NCBI GenBank assembly: GCA_964017155.1
Contig: OZ024865.1
Coordinates: forward strand, 43,066,329-43,130,328
From: Oasisia sp. SBJ-2009
Taxonomy: Eukaryota > Annelida > Polychaeta > Sabellida > Siboglinidae
DNA length: 64,000 nt
Reading direction: 5' to 3'
Below, in pieces: positions 11,764-31,180 of this stretch (positions within the stretch are counted from its first letter, which is position 1; every line of letters begins with the position of its first letter). Below the pieces are notes generated by a model, which was not told the DNA's origin, did no database searches, and was given only the letters and a program-made list of their open reading frames with translations. The position numbers were made by a program, and so were the translations under genes.

Positions 11764-12882
11764 TTAGATGACAATGTCACGGTCTGCGCTAGTCGTAACG
11801 TTTTTGAAGTGCCTCACGCGAGGACGTCTTCCCGTCGACTTGTACCACCGTCCGCCGATTTTAATCCCCCGGGACCCGCAAACTGTTTGTGTCAGCACGT
11901 GTCGGAAACGTTTGTTGACGACGGCGTAGATGACGAAATTGACGGCCGAGTTTAGTAGAACGAGAGCGTTACTTATGGGAATTAAATAGTACTGATATCC
12001 ACCACAGCGACTCGCTCGGTGCGAGCTTCGCTCGGACATCGATTCAAAAATCACAAAGTTAATCAGCGACGGTAGTTGACAGGTGATGAAGACGACAACG
12101 ACGATGATGAGAAGGAATGTGGCGTTGTTGTCGTGCTGTTGGCGCCGACTCAACATCTCCATTTGGTTCCTGCGGCTCGTCTTCAAAGCTTTCATCAGAC
12201 GAATGTTCAACACCGTCAGGATAACTAATGGTGTGGCCGAGATGACAGTATTATAAAACACTAGTTTATAGTAAATGACATATGCGTCCGTCATCGCAAA
12301 CTCCATATCGTACACAAATGTTATGTATTTTGTGCCGTTGTCAAAGGTTATACTCTCGATGCGGCTCTCGAGAAACCATGGGATGTTGACCAGGAGAGTG
12401 AATATAATCACGATGACCAACTGTTTCTTCACATTTGAAATGGTGCACCAACGCAACGACTTCAACGGGAAACACACAGCGATGTATCGATTGACGGCGA
12501 ACAGCACGACAACCCATATAGAGGCTGTCCGAGCTACTTGCATACAAGGCCATATGTATACTTTTCCGTATCTGCCTATCTCCCTACAGAGGTTTAGTCG
12601 GACTGCATAATTAAGATATGACAGTACCGGGATAATTGGAATAGCAACAAGCAAAAAGGCAGTGTCGACGAGCGCCAAACTCTGGAAGAGAAACGACGCT
12701 GATGTCTTGATGCTGTCCTTCCAGAAGACGACGAAAGCGAGGCTGTTGCCGACGATGCCAACACCGATGATTATTCCCGCGACAATTGTATCGATGATGA
12801 AACGGTAAAATGAGCAGCTCCGTTCCATGGCCAAATTCGGCGTAATCCACGTATTCCACGAGATGTTTGGTTGTCCTGCCAT
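11764..12882 (-). CDS. Class A GPCR, FMRFamide-receptor-like (copy 2)
   Basis: Predicted 372-residue intronless receptor, paralogue of the gene at 6770-7879 in the same orientation 5.0 kb further on. The chosen start is MAGQPNISWNTW in a good Kozak context (GACCATGG). The open frame extends 22 codons further upstream, but that stretch is out of frame in copies 1 and 3, so it is taken as 5' UTR. Conserved features: an N-glycosylation sequon NIS near the N-terminus, GNSLA in TM1, LALVD in TM2, NRYIAV after TM3, CQLP in TM6 and NFVIY in TM7, then a basic tail. The loop between TM6 and TM7 (ESMSERSSHRASRC) is longer and differs from copy 1, suggesting divergence in the extracellular face. Ligand unknown. 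Confidence 0.85.
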   Translation of the reverse strand: MAGQPNISWNTWITPNLAMERSCSFYRFIIDTIVAGIIIGVGIVGNSLAFVVFWKDSIKTSASFLFQSLALVDTAFLLVAIPIIPVLSYLNYAVRLNLCREIGRYGKVYIWPCMQVARTASIWVVVLFAVNRYIAVCFPLKSLRWCTISNVKKQLVIVIIFTLLVNIPWFLESRIESITFDNGTKYITFVYDMEFAMTDAYVIYYKLVFYNTVISATPLVILTVLNIRLMKALKTSRRNQMEMLSRRQQHDNNATFLLIIVVVVFITCQLPSLINFVIFESMSERSSHRASRCGGYQYYLIPISNALVLLNSAVNFVIYAVVNKRFRHVLTQTVCGSRGIKIGGRWYKSTGRRPRVRHFKNVTTSADRDIVI

Positions 12883-13045
12883 GGTCACAGCGATCACGTC
12901 GAACTGTGCCGAGACACCAAGCAGCGAGCGACTACAGCGAAGAGTCAAAGCCCGTCGACGTGAACTGACGCAGCGCGCAACAACGCGTCTGGCCGGGCAA
13001 GAGAACTACAGACAGACTGCAGTAGAACTAAGGCCAGCTCGATAT

Positions 13046-13420
13046 AGGTCAAACGCAACAGCTCTTCCTATCACTTGTATGATTGGTATTTATTAATAAA
13101 TAATGTTGTTTTTGTTATTTGTTTGCTCATTTGTGTAAACATAAAGGTCAATTAAACTAATATTCACTTATGATTATTAAGTGTGACTATATTTCACAGA
13201 GAAATACATTATTGTTAGACGCTTGTTGTTAGGTCAAACGCAACAGCTCATCCCATCGCTTAAGTGATGCGTTATTTATTAATAAGTAATTTTGGTTTTA
13301 TTATTAAAATTTACTTGTCTGCTCCTTTAGGTAAACGTAAAGGTAATTTAAACTAATGTTCACTTATGATTGGTTATTGCGACAGTATTTCAGAGAGAAA
13401 TACATCATTATTAGACGGGT
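13046..13420. repeat. Tandemly doubled ~185-bp repeat upstream of GPCR copy 2
   Basis: Copies start at 13046 and 13231 with AGGTCAAACGCAACAGCTC; paralogous to 8041-8430. Confidence 0.8.
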
Positions 13421-13429
13421 ATTGCGACG

Positions 13430-13735
13430 CAGTAATATCGTTTACCACGAAGCGCGCAGGAAACAGCGCGGATCGCTGCATGTGCCAGTGCAGCGCCCGA
13501 CTGTGACCCTCGTCCTGGCCTCGTAAGCGGCCTGGCCTGAACGCGGTACTACTGCACCAGCGAGTCGAGTACATTGCGACGCCGGTGATCTCGTGCGGTG
13601 CGTTGAAGTGACGAGTTCGGCACCGGTTTTGGTGGCAAATTGCGGCCGCGACGATGATGATGACAACGATAGTGATAGTACTTTACTGTCCATTAAGGGA
13701 ACGCAGGATGGATGTAAAATAGATATATTTAAAAT
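13430..13735 (-). promoter_or_regulatory. Conserved GC-rich block upstream of GPCR copy 2
   Basis: Paralogue of the block at 8450-8900, with shared GTAAGCGGCCTGGCCTGAAC and GACGCCGGTGATCTCGTG. Function unproven. Confidence 0.4.
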
Positions 13736-13819
13736 GTAACGGCAATATATAATATAGAAACAATAAATTGCGAGAGTGCCCCAAACACACACGTCCATAT
13801 ACATACCCATACCAAACCT

Positions 13820-14150
<331 letters not shown>

Positions 14151-14880
14151 ATTAATCGTGTCCGTATTATAAACCGTATCATAAACTAAAACTTACTAAC
14201 TAACTACTGAAGTAACACGAAAACCAGGGTAGTGGGTGAAACTGGCAAGCATTTTTATTCCACAGTGCCAATAACATGTGATATATTAATGTAAAACATT
14301 TGAATAAAAATCACACATAAAACACATATCCCGGTACTATCTATAAAATACAAAATCCCAAAGTAGGGATGGTGGGTGGGAGCATACAATTCCCGCAAGT
14401 ACAGCCCATACCAAAACAATTACAGCGCAATTAAAACTGAATGCAATAATGGCCGCAGTGAGTGCTGATTGGTTGACCAATCATACACAGCTAAACATAA
14501 ATACGAACAATTCTACTACACAAAGCTAACAACCAAATGCAAACAACAGTGCGCACAAACATCAATATTAACAAAGTATTCAACATATATAATTTTCGCA
14601 TTAATCGTATCCCTATTATAAACCGTGTTATAAACTAAATCTATCCACTGAAGTAACATGAAATCCGGGTTAGTGGGTTAAACCGGCGTGCATTTGTATT
14701 TCGTAGTGTCAATAACATGTGACATAATAATGTAAAATACTGTGAGTAAAAACCACACATAGAAATACATATCCCAAACACGCCCAAACCCTAGGAGAAG
14801 TAAACGTATTTAGTGTACGCGTAAGTCAAGTCATGCTACGCACACAAACATTACTTCACATTGCTTCCCAAAGTAGCCGC
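14151..14880. repeat. Noncoding spacer with a doubled segment
   Basis: A segment starting ATTAATCGTGTCCGTATTATAA (14151) recurs at about 14600 (ATTAATCGTATCCCTATTATAA). Each copy runs through a GGGTTAGTGGGT/GGGTAGTGGGT block to ACATGTGATATA. A single copy exists in the previous unit at about 9337-9500. No gene. Confidence 0.65.
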
Positions 14881-15760
14881 AACATGCCTGCGCTGCGCTG
14901 AGACGCGTAAGTGAAGTGGATACTCGTCGCAAATACTTGTCCTTGCAGGCAACGGACCCTCCCATCTAACGAGCCCAGGAAGTCAGACCTTATCCAGGAT
15001 ATAAACTAAAGCATTGTATGACATATGCCACGCCAATGGTGAGGCAACAAGCAACGAGCTCAACTAATGCCTAAAGTAAGGTTCATGCAGACGAGAAATG
15101 TTATCTGCTAAAGCATTGTCTTCACTGGAACATGCATTGCTGTCAAACGGAAATTAGACACAGCTGATAGCCAAAACATATACCTCAAATATGGCATTAA
15201 GAGAGGGCTTCGTGACGAGCCCCGGTTAACACAAGACACGGTAGTGCTATTATCCGACATAACCAACACTCGTTTAGTAGCCTACACATGACCATATCTC
15301 TGAGCTGCCAGTACTACTGCAGCTAATGCTTTCAAACATAAGTGCACATCTTGTATCTCCGGGCAATCAGTTGCCCAGTTACAGTAACACCAGTCCCCAA
15401 AATCATTCACTGTAACCACCTGCTGCGGTGACACATGTATTTGTATACACAAGTGTACATTGTATGTTGTCCAAGATAAGGGATGACCCATTAAACGAGT
15501 CCATGAACCTTTCCCACCACTGGATATCAAGCCGCACCGCTGGTGTTAAAACACATTTATGGCTTACCGCAATTAAAGGGCGTAACGCATCTAAAATCCA
15601 CCGGAGGAATACTCTCCCGCCGTAGACGACCCCCGCTCCCCAGTTCAATCTACCTGCTAGGCATATCTTGGAGTGGTTATTTCCAATGTATCCGTTATTA
15701 GAAAATACTTGTGCACAAAATTAGCAGAAAACGTCCTGAGAGCTGGACTTTGCTGAATAA
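14881..15760 (-). pseudogene. DIRS-like retrotransposon relic (RT/RNase H, truncated recombinase)
   Basis: Minus-strand frames at 15648-15403 and 15530-15282 together show VVYGGRVFLRWILDALR, RLDIQWWERFMDSFNGSS, then the RNase H segment with GDWCYCNWATDCPE and a HLCLKALAAVVLAAQRYGHV ending. This matches the DIRS RT/RNase H region, with the expected catalytic TDA replaced by TNT. A frameshift separates the two frames. Only the start of the recombinase remains (about 14890-15010); relative to 9717-10725 most of that gene is deleted. Same insertion as the relic one unit earlier, duplicated with the GPCR unit. Confidence 0.8.
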
Positions 15761-15784
15761 TTATATTAACCCTGACCAGATATC

Positions 15785-16220
15785 GGCCTAACATCTAATA
15801 TTTTATCTTGGCCGAACACAAAGGAACGCAAAACAATCGTTGAACATGCACATACACATTGTACGCCGGACCGTATGTCTACCTTAAGGTATGCATCTTC
15901 TTGCAAGTCTATAACAACGTGGCCTTAAACAGTGTGTGTACGTGCGCGCGTATGCCTGTGTCTGTGTGTGTATGTATACGACAAGAATGTATCCAAAACT
16001 ATTGACGTCCATAGAACAAATCAAAGTGATCTTTGTACAGTGTACAGTGTACCGGATGTATAATATAACGTGCATACGCTTTCTTGCAAAGTTGCAACAA
16101 GGAACACTTAAACATTGTGTGCGTGCGTTCATTGGCGTTTCCGAGTATCTGAGCGTTTACGTATTTTAACAGAATATATACAACATTTATTTCCAACGGT
16201 TGCAGCTAAATACCCGTGCC
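15785..16220. other. Conserved 3' flank of GPCR copy 3
   Basis: Paralogous to 6331-6769 and 11341-11763. Probable 3' UTR on the minus strand. Confidence 0.6.
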
Positions 16221-17336
16221 TTAGATGACATTGTCATTGTCATTATCTGCTCTGGTGGCAACGTATTTGAAGTGCCTCACGTGGGGAAGTCTTCCCGTCG
16301 ACTTGTGCCACCGTCCGCCGATTGTAATCCTGCGGGACCCGCAAATTGTCTGTGTCAGCACGTGTCGGAAACGTTTGTTGAAGACGGCGTAGATGATGAA
16401 ATTGACGGCCGAGTTTAGTAGGAGGAGAGCATTAGTGACGGGAGTTATATAGAACTGATATCCACCACAGACAATTTCTTGGTGCATCGTTGATTCAAAA
16501 ATCACAACGTTATTGAACGCGGGTAGTTGACAGGTGATGAAGACGACAACGACGATGATGAGAAGGAATGTAACGTTGTTGTCGTGCTGTTGGCGCCGAC
16601 TCAACATCTCCATTTGGTTCCTGCGGCTCGTCTTCAACGCTTTCATCAGACGAATGTTCAACACCGTCAGGATGACTAATGGTGTGGCCGAGATGACAGT
16701 ATTATAAAACACAAGTTTATAGTAAATGACATATACATCCATCTTCGCAAACTCCCTTTCGTACACGAATGTTCTGTATGTTGTGCCGTTGTCAAAGGTC
16801 ATATACTTGATGTCAATCGCGAAAAACCACGGGATGTTGACCAGAAGAGTGAACATAATCACGATGACCAACTGTTTCTTCACATTTGAAATGGTGCACC
16901 AACGCAACGACTTCAACGGGAAACGCACGGCGATGTATCGATTGACGGTGAACAGCACGACAACCCATATGGAGGCTGTCCGAGCTACTAGCATACAAGG
17001 CCATATGTATGCTTCTTCGTAACTGCGTATCTCCCAAAAGAGGTTTAGTCGGACTGCATAGGCAAGATATGACCGTACCGGGATAACTGGAATAGCAACC
17101 AGCAGACAGATTGTGTCGGCGATCGCCAAACTCTGGAAGAGAAACGACGCTGATGTCTTGATGCTGTCCTTCCAGAAGACGCTGACAGCGAGGCTGTTGC
17201 CGACGATGCCAACACCGATGATTATTCCCGTGACGATTGTACTGACGATAAAAGGGTAAAACGTGCAGCTCCATTTCTCCGCCAATTCGACATCGCCGTC
17301 CGACGTATTCCAGGAGTTGTTTGGTTGTCCTGCCAT
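16221..17336 (-). CDS. Class A GPCR, FMRFamide-receptor-like (copy 3)
   Basis: Predicted 371-residue intronless receptor, third intact copy, 4.45 kb beyond copy 2 and in the same orientation. The start MAGQPNNSWNTSDG has Kozak context GACCATGG; an ATG twelve codons upstream is in frame but poorly supported. Seven hydrophobic segments; GNSLA in TM1; LAIAD in TM2; NRYIAVRFPLK at the TM3 boundary; CQLP in TM6; NFIIYAVF in TM7; basic tail with GGRWHKSTGRLPHVRH. The end of TM6 (AFNNVVIFESTMHQ) departs from the other two copies, so divergence concentrates near the predicted ligand face. No frameshift or stop. Ligand unknown. Confidence 0.85.
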   Translation of the reverse strand: MAGQPNNSWNTSDGDVELAEKWSCTFYPFIVSTIVTGIIIGVGIVGNSLAVSVFWKDSIKTSASFLFQSLAIADTICLLVAIPVIPVRSYLAYAVRLNLFWEIRSYEEAYIWPCMLVARTASIWVVVLFTVNRYIAVRFPLKSLRWCTISNVKKQLVIVIMFTLLVNIPWFFAIDIKYMTFDNGTTYRTFVYEREFAKMDVYVIYYKLVFYNTVISATPLVILTVLNIRLMKALKTSRRNQMEMLSRRQQHDNNVTFLLIIVVVVFITCQLPAFNNVVIFESTMHQEIVCGGYQFYITPVTNALLLLNSAVNFIIYAVFNKRFRHVLTQTICGSRRITIGGRWHKSTGRLPHVRHFKYVATRADNDNDNVI

Positions 17337-17444
17337 GGTCACAGCGATCACGTCGAACTGTGCATACACCAAGCAACGAGCGACTACAGCGAAGAGTCAA
17401 AGCCCGTCGACGTGAACTGACGAGGCGCGCAACAACGGAGCTAT

Positions 17445-18225
17445 AGGTCAAACGCAACAGCTCGTCCTATCACTTAAGTGGTGTGTCATTTATTAATAAA
17501 TAGTGTTGTTTTTGTTATTACATTTTACTTGTCTGCTCTTTTGTGTAAAACGTAAAGGTCATTTAAACTAATATTCACTTATGATTATTAAGTGCGACAA
17601 TGTTCAACAGATAAATACATTATTGTTAGACGCTTGTTGTTAGATCAAACGCAACAGCTCATCCCATAGCTCAAAGCCGGGAACTCACTGAACCTAGCGG
17701 CCGGCCGTCCGGCCGACGCACGAAAAATAAAATCGGCCGGGCGTCGTGGGAATATCGGGCCGTCGGCCGGTTTGGTCATTTTGGAACTCACAAAACCGAC
17801 CGGCCGGCCGGCCGCTGTTCTCCCGATGCTACGATTTTTCGAACACACACAGCCGGCCGATTTTATAATTTAAGCGTTATTAATTTAAATTCAAATTAGT
17901 TTGATTTTTGTCCATAGAGGGATTCAGTATGCTCGCCCAGGTCACATACATACCATATTCATCATGACGGACTCAGAGGATGAATTCATGCCGATTTTTA
18001 TTGTTGCAAGTGCCGCTTTTGTGGCAAACAGCCCAAAACATCTGCCGGCCGGCAATATCAAATATATTTGATACCGCCGGCCGACGTCGTGCGGGCATCG
18101 GCTCAACGCACGTCTGCTTTTTTGTGTAAACGTAAAGGTAATTTAAACTAACATTCATTTATGATTATTAAGTGCGACAGTATTTCACAGAGAAATGCAC
18201 TATTGTTAGACGCTTGTTGCTACGC
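17445..18225. repeat. Doubled ~195-bp repeat upstream of GPCR copy 3, second copy interrupted
   Basis: First copy from 17445, second from about 17641. The second copy is split: it breaks at about 17672 and resumes at GTCTGCTTTTTTGTG near 18110. Paralogous to 8041-8430 and 13046-13420. Confidence 0.75.
17673..18108. mobile_element. GC-palindrome-rich insertion, possibly a Harbinger-like deletion derivative
   Basis: About 435 bp inserted in the doubled repeat, with many GGCCGGCC-type palindromes at both ends and the motif GGAACTCAC repeated at about 17690 and 17783. On the plus strand an ATG at about 17964 opens MTDSEDEFMPIFIVASAAFV for some 30 codons. This acidic start is reminiscent of the N-terminus of PIF/Harbinger nucleases. 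That family assignment is weak. The insertion itself is firm, because both sister units have the uninterrupted sequence. Confidence 0.5.
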
Positions 18226-18229
18226 AGTA

Positions 18230-18530
18230 ATATCGTTTACCACGAAGCGAGCAGGAAACAGCGTGGATCGCTGCAAGTTCCATTGCAGCGCCCGACTGTG
18301 AATCTCGTTCTCGCCTTGTAAGCGGCCTGACCTGAACGCGGTACTACTGCACCACTGCGAGTCGAGTACATTGCGACGCCGGTGATCTCGTGCGGTGCGT
18401 TGTGACGAGTTCGGCACCAGTTTTGATGGCAAATTGCGGCCGTAACGACGACGATGACAATGACAGTGACAGTACTTTATTATGGGAACGCAGGATGGAG
18501 GTGAAATAGACATAATACAAATGTAATGGC
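18230..18530 (-). promoter_or_regulatory. Conserved GC-rich block, third copy
   Basis: Paralogue of 8450-8900 and 13430-13735, upstream of GPCR copy 3. Function unproven. Confidence 0.4.
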
Positions 18531-18655
18531 AATATAATAATATAGAAACATCAAATGCCTACGTGTTTACGAGAGTGCCCCAAACATACACGTGCATATG
18601 CATACACATACACTTTCAAAAACATACATGTCTCATACACAAACCAAACACACAC

Positions 18656-19556
<901 letters not shown>

Positions 19557-19559
19557 ACA

Positions 19560-20745
19560 TATACATACATACACATATTCATTCATACCTACATACTTGT
19601 GGAAATATAATCTTCATCCCATGGCCTACACTTGCGCCCAAAGAGCAGTACCGTTTAGTAGGCCATATTAGGCAGACCCAATCTCGGGGGAAAGATGTAT
19701 ACTTTAAATATACAGTTGTTCGAAACTGGACACTAATGCAACAAAACGATATTAATTTAAAACGATATTAATTTAGTTACATAGCAGTATTAATAATAGT
19801 AGTTGTGATGACACGGGAATTCTTCTTTAATGTCCAAAGACGAAATAACTATTTGCAAGCAAGTCGTTGTCCGCCGACCAGGCTGTATGAGGACTAGTGG
19901 CGCCCACTCTAGGATTAAAAGTAATTACTTCAGTCCACGCATAAGCAACTCGAATGGTAATCACAAGATGGCGCTAAGGGTACCGCAGGGGGCGGGCGCG
20001 TGACCTAAAAGCAACAGGTGATCAGCGGAGGGTGTCTTGTGCTGGACGAGAACAAATTGAAATCAGTTGCCATTATGTATTGCACAGCAAGGCAACGTTT
20101 CCATCCTCGCTCTCTAGAGAAATTCCCACCCATCCTCCCTTAGAACGCGCTAGAAATGGTTGTCTAACCTTGTGCATAATGTACATGTGTAATGTCAATA
20201 TGAATCGCGGGAGGTATTTCACAAAGGTTTTTAATTTGTTTACGCTTTTCCCTGTATTGATTTAGTACACGAGATTTTTCACTGGGCCTTTTTTCTCTAC
20301 TGAAGGTGTAGTAGTGGTCGCAATGTTTTTAGTGCGGGTTCATTTGCAAAGTAGGTTTGTGTTGAAGTTTTTGTCCGTGCCTGTCCTGAGTATTATTTGC
20401 TGTGTGTGTACGTATATCATAGTTTTTACTCTATATTATGTTACCGTGAATTCACTAATGTTATGTTGATTATACAGCAACAATAATTTGATAGGAGTTT
20501 TTGCTGATTTGAATACGGTTAGTTCACCTTTATTAGGGGCTTAGTCCTTTTTTCATTTTATAATATTTTTGGGGGACCAACTTCTCTGTTTGTTCATGTA
20601 TGTTTAGTGCTCAGCAACTTAGCAATTACGCCCCTATTATGTCACTTATGACCAGGCTCCTGCCCAGTTTAAGATAGCGTAACTTGAATCGAGTTGTCAG
20701 ATTACTTATAATGGCATGAGAGGCAGGCATGCGAAATATGTATGC

Positions 20746-20750
<5 letters not shown>
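19560..20750. other. No recognisable feature
   Basis: Unique-looking intergenic sequence. Small open frames (for example 20032-20265) carry no domain. Nothing supportable as a gene or RNA. Confidence 0.5.
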
Positions 20751-20797
<47 letters not shown>

Positions 20798-20997
20798 NNN
20801 NNNNNNNNNNNNNNNNNNNNNNNNNNNNNNNNNNNNNNNNNNNNNNNNNNNNNNNNNNNNNNNNNNNNNNNNNNNNNNNNNNNNNNNNNNNNNNNNNNNN
20901 NNNNNNNNNNNNNNNNNNNNNNNNNNNNNNNNNNNNNNNNNNNNNNNNNNNNNNNNNNNNNNNNNNNNNNNNNNNNNNNNNNNNNNNNNNNNNNNNN
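20751..20997. repeat. (GA)n tract running into a 200-base N gap
   Basis: (GA)n from 20751 to 20797, then Ns at 20798-20997. A round-number gap in a microsatellite indicates an unresolved assembly join of unknown true length. Confidence 0.95.
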
Positions 20998-23116
20998 AGT
21001 AAGAGATAATGAGAGCGTGAAAGTTTGAGAGAATGAGAGTATGAAATTATGATACTATGATAGTATGATAGTATGATATTATGAGAATATGATAATTATG
21101 AAAGTGTGGAAGTGTTGATAAAGTATTGTGAAAGTGTTGTGAAAGCGTGAACATCTGAAAACCTAACGTATAAGTGTATGAACGAATGACATGTTGAATA
21201 TGTGAAAATATGAATGAAATTTTGAAGAAATTAAATTATGAATTATTGCATTAAAATATGAAAGTATTGGCGTCGTAATTTGAGAAGTATGCATGCCATT
21301 ATTTGAACAAACAGCAGTTTATCTGTCAATGCGTAAATTACTATAACTCGTTTTTTTTTAGAGTGAGAGAGCGAGCGGGTGTGCGTGTTTTTTTTGTTCG
21401 AGATGATGCGAGGTACGGGGTAGAGAGAGACAGACAGAGATCGTATACAAGTGCGTCAATCATTGTGTCAGTTTTTGTGTGTGATTGCGTGCTCGAGTGT
21501 TCGTGTTTGAATGTATGTAACTGTTTTTGTTTGTTTCATCTGACATGTCTAACGTAGGTACGCCTGTGGTTTTCACAACAGTCAACATTTTGCTGTCGGA
21601 GGTGTTTGATTGGTTTATGATACATTGCACCGTTACCTGACTTGCTAACGCAGGGAAGCACCTACAGAGAGCTCTGCTGCGACACAGTTTGATGACAAAA
21701 ACACAGCTTACATATACCGACGTTCCAAATGATTCGCCGCCGTAATGCCCTGATATATTATTGTAATATTATATTAAAATCGCATCCCAATTTTTGGATT
21801 AGGATACCCGGATATAAGTCCCTAGAAACCATAGAAAACGAACACATTTTTCTAGACTTTCGCGATCTACATTAAAAGCTGGATTGACATTTCAAGAATA
21901 TATCTTGAATATGTGTAACGTTTATGTGAAATTAGTTAGATGTACAATAACAAACAAATTTCACTGCAGTAGCTTGATTATAGCAATGGATTCCTCGTAC
22001 AGTATTTGCGGTTGCAAGCAAACATGTATATGGACATTCAGAGAAAGCTATCTCCCATGGGTTGTAGGTTGCGTTTGCGGTTGCAAACAAACATGTATAT
22101 GGACATTCAGAGACAGCTATCTCCCATGGGTTGTAGGTTGCGTCTGTCATCAAGGTAAACCCCTGGACTTCGCTGTAATACAAACGACAAGACGTGTGAT
22201 TTAGTACGGTATTCTCCAGTGATAAAAAAAAATGTTACAGCTAACGCCGATGCGACACCATCAATACAATTGAAACATTATATGTGTATTGAGGAGAGGC
22301 AATACAATTTAACGGAAATAAAAAGAGAGTTCAATGACCTAACATCGTAGTTATTGTTCAGTCAGGAAACAGTATGTCATACAATCTAAATTTAAATTAC
22401 TCCATATAATTCGACAGGAGTGAATATATATAAGTATTTTAGGAACATGTTGACTAGAATATTAAATGTAAAAGTAATTGTCTGCTAGAAAAACAAAGAT
22501 CAGAGCGATAGTCACAGAAACAGACGTGTGTGGTATACCATCTAGTCACCTCGTGATACTTGTCTATCGCTCGCAACAGCAGCCGCGACAGGTGTTGACA
22601 TAACGATGACGGTGACACTTGTAGTGGCGCCTGTTCCAGTGTATCTCCTGTAGCGAATGGGACGTCCATATCTACAGCAGACGTAGCTTCAGCATCCGTT
22701 GCATACGGTCGCCTGCAAGCCGCTGTATCACTCACAGTAAGTTCATCTGCAGCCTGAATAATCCGACATAAGTATGATTACTAATCACAATATAGTATGT
22801 AGCAATACCTAGAAATATAATACATACCACACGCGAAACAGTGTTATTCATTCAGGCACAATACAGGCAGTGTCAAACTCTTTAATTTTGTAATTATTTT
22901 TCATGTCCTGTGCTACAAACGCATCATGCACTTACACCGTAAGATAACATTAATCAGTTTTGCTTAGATGACCTACTACGACAAAAACATTATTTTCCAA
23001 TGTTTTTACACTACACTGACGTCAAATTGTGTTCGTCATACTTGAAATCTGTGTAAGGTATTGATTCCTTTACACCAACACTCTGATATTCGAAGAATTG
23101 CCATAATAAAACATTC

Positions 23117-23118
<2 letters not shown>
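20998..23118 (+). repeat. Inverted repeat arm 1 (partner 36573-38690)
   Basis: This 2.1-kb stretch is the reverse complement of 36573-38690 with minor substitutions and small indels; paired positions sum to about 59692 throughout. It contains a degenerate TATGATAG/TATGAAA low-complexity stretch (21020-21300), a 69-bp tandem duplication (about 22005-22142) and an orphan exon pseudogene (22564-22753). Its left end coincides with the N gap, so the arm may extend further. Confidence 0.9.
22564..22753 (-). pseudogene. Orphan terminal exon 3b of the Cys-rich secreted gene family
   Basis: Minus strand, preceded by a plausible acceptor (ATTATTCAG). In the exon-3b frame it reads GCR, stop, TYCE, stop, YSG and onward to RYGRPIRYRR, clearly the 3b module. 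There are in-frame TGA codons and a 1-base deletion where the intact copies have TGCCCCTGG. It is 190 bases against 191 in functional copies. No exon 1, 2 or 3a was found nearby. Confidence 0.8.
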
Positions 23119-23156
<38 letters not shown>

Positions 23157-23220
23157 GTCTCTCTCTCTATCTCTCTCTATCGCACTCTCTCTCTCTCACC
23201 CTCTCTCTTTCTCTCTCCCT
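23119..23220. repeat. (CT)n microsatellite
   Basis: Imperfect CT tract. Equivalent tracts occur in the 3' flanks of genes A to D (32030, 41370, 50853, 61100), marking this as a piece of a gene-unit 3' flank. Confidence 0.95.
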
Positions 23221-27822
<4,602 letters not shown>

Positions 27823-28464
27823 AGTGTCTAATGTGTTATTTATATAGCGTGATATATCAATACACGATACGGGAATAATTAACGCCATACATCATTTATG
27901 TATCTATTCGGTCTTTCCTTATCCTTTGTCAGGGCCGATTAAAACAATCTAAAACGTTTAAAGAAATCTTGAAAGTTGATCATTTAAATAAAAACTGACA
28001 TTTCTTTATCATTGGTATAGTTTAAGTATCATCATTATAAACATACCTTTATCAATATAATTCCATTAAATATATGTATAGTACCTTTGTGTTGGACAAC
28101 AATTTCTTGCCTGTTCACAGTAACGTCGTTTTTGTAATCCTTTGCGTGCATGTACTAATTGCGATTGTATGTCTGCGGCACATTAATCATCTGAATGTCG
28201 CAATGCAACTATTCATTCCTCTATGTAAAACATGCATGTTTTATAAACAATATGTGTTGTTTTTACTGGAATAATGACAGAGAAAATGCTATACTGCTGT
28301 GCGCTGTTTTTACGAAACAAAATAGTTAGACAACTACGTTGTTTGACAAAAAGTATTAGTCTGACGTGTTAAATCTGCACCAACTGTCCCCCGTGTAAAG
28401 GTGATGGCAAAGCATAAAACAAATTATATCGTGCAACGAAACGTGATGTATAGGGTCGCAATGG

Positions 28465-28472
28465 TATAAATA
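28465..28472 (+). promoter_or_regulatory. TATA box of gene A
   Basis: TATAAATA in a block conserved in all four gene copies. It lies about 70 bp upstream of a conserved splice donor (CTGCTTG/GTAAGTAAG at 28543/28544), implying a short noncoding first exon of about 28495-28543. Confidence 0.75.
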
Positions 28473-28891
28473 CAGAGAAAGTTTCACACAACATTACCTT
28501 TGGCATCAGTTGACGAACTGTCGGTGACAACGTAGTCTGCTTGGTAAGTAAGAATGTTCTACTTCTACGATTATTCTTCTATAATATTCGCAACGTTATG
28601 ACAGTAAGTCTTACATTTTGTTTGTCGAAAAATTTGAATTGTGAAGTAAATTGACAGGAGGGGCACGCAACAAGAACACGATAGTTACAATACTTAATCT
28701 TTATTCGATACAAGTTATCATGCAATGCACCAATTTGCCTAGTTGAACGTTAGCTTCGCATGTGTTGCATTAGCTGATCAAAACTACAAAGTTTGATTGT
28801 GGCAATAGTTACATTGCAAGGATTACGAGAATGGTAAAATGTCATCCCATTTCATGACAGTTATGTTTAATTTCAGAATAAAACGGACACC

Positions 28892-31006
<2,115 letters not shown>

Positions 31007-31174
31007 GCTGATAAAAAAAGAAGGTGATATGCTGTATTACGTACGTCGGGAGATTTATGAAAATTATAATTGAGTAGTTATTTCCTTCTTCGAATTATAC
31101 TCAATATTGTTGTTTATTAGACTATATAATTGTTGGCGTTTATTCATTATTTTATTTTATCAATCCTTTTTCGA

Positions 31175-31180
31175 AATAAA
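31175..31180 (+). terminator. Poly(A) signal AATAAA downstream of exon 3b, gene A
   Basis: AATAAA 169 bp after the 3b stop, in TCGAAATAAAACATG. The matching site in gene D is intact (60260), while genes B and C carry AATGAA here. No AATAAA lies just after exon 3a. Confidence 0.5.
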
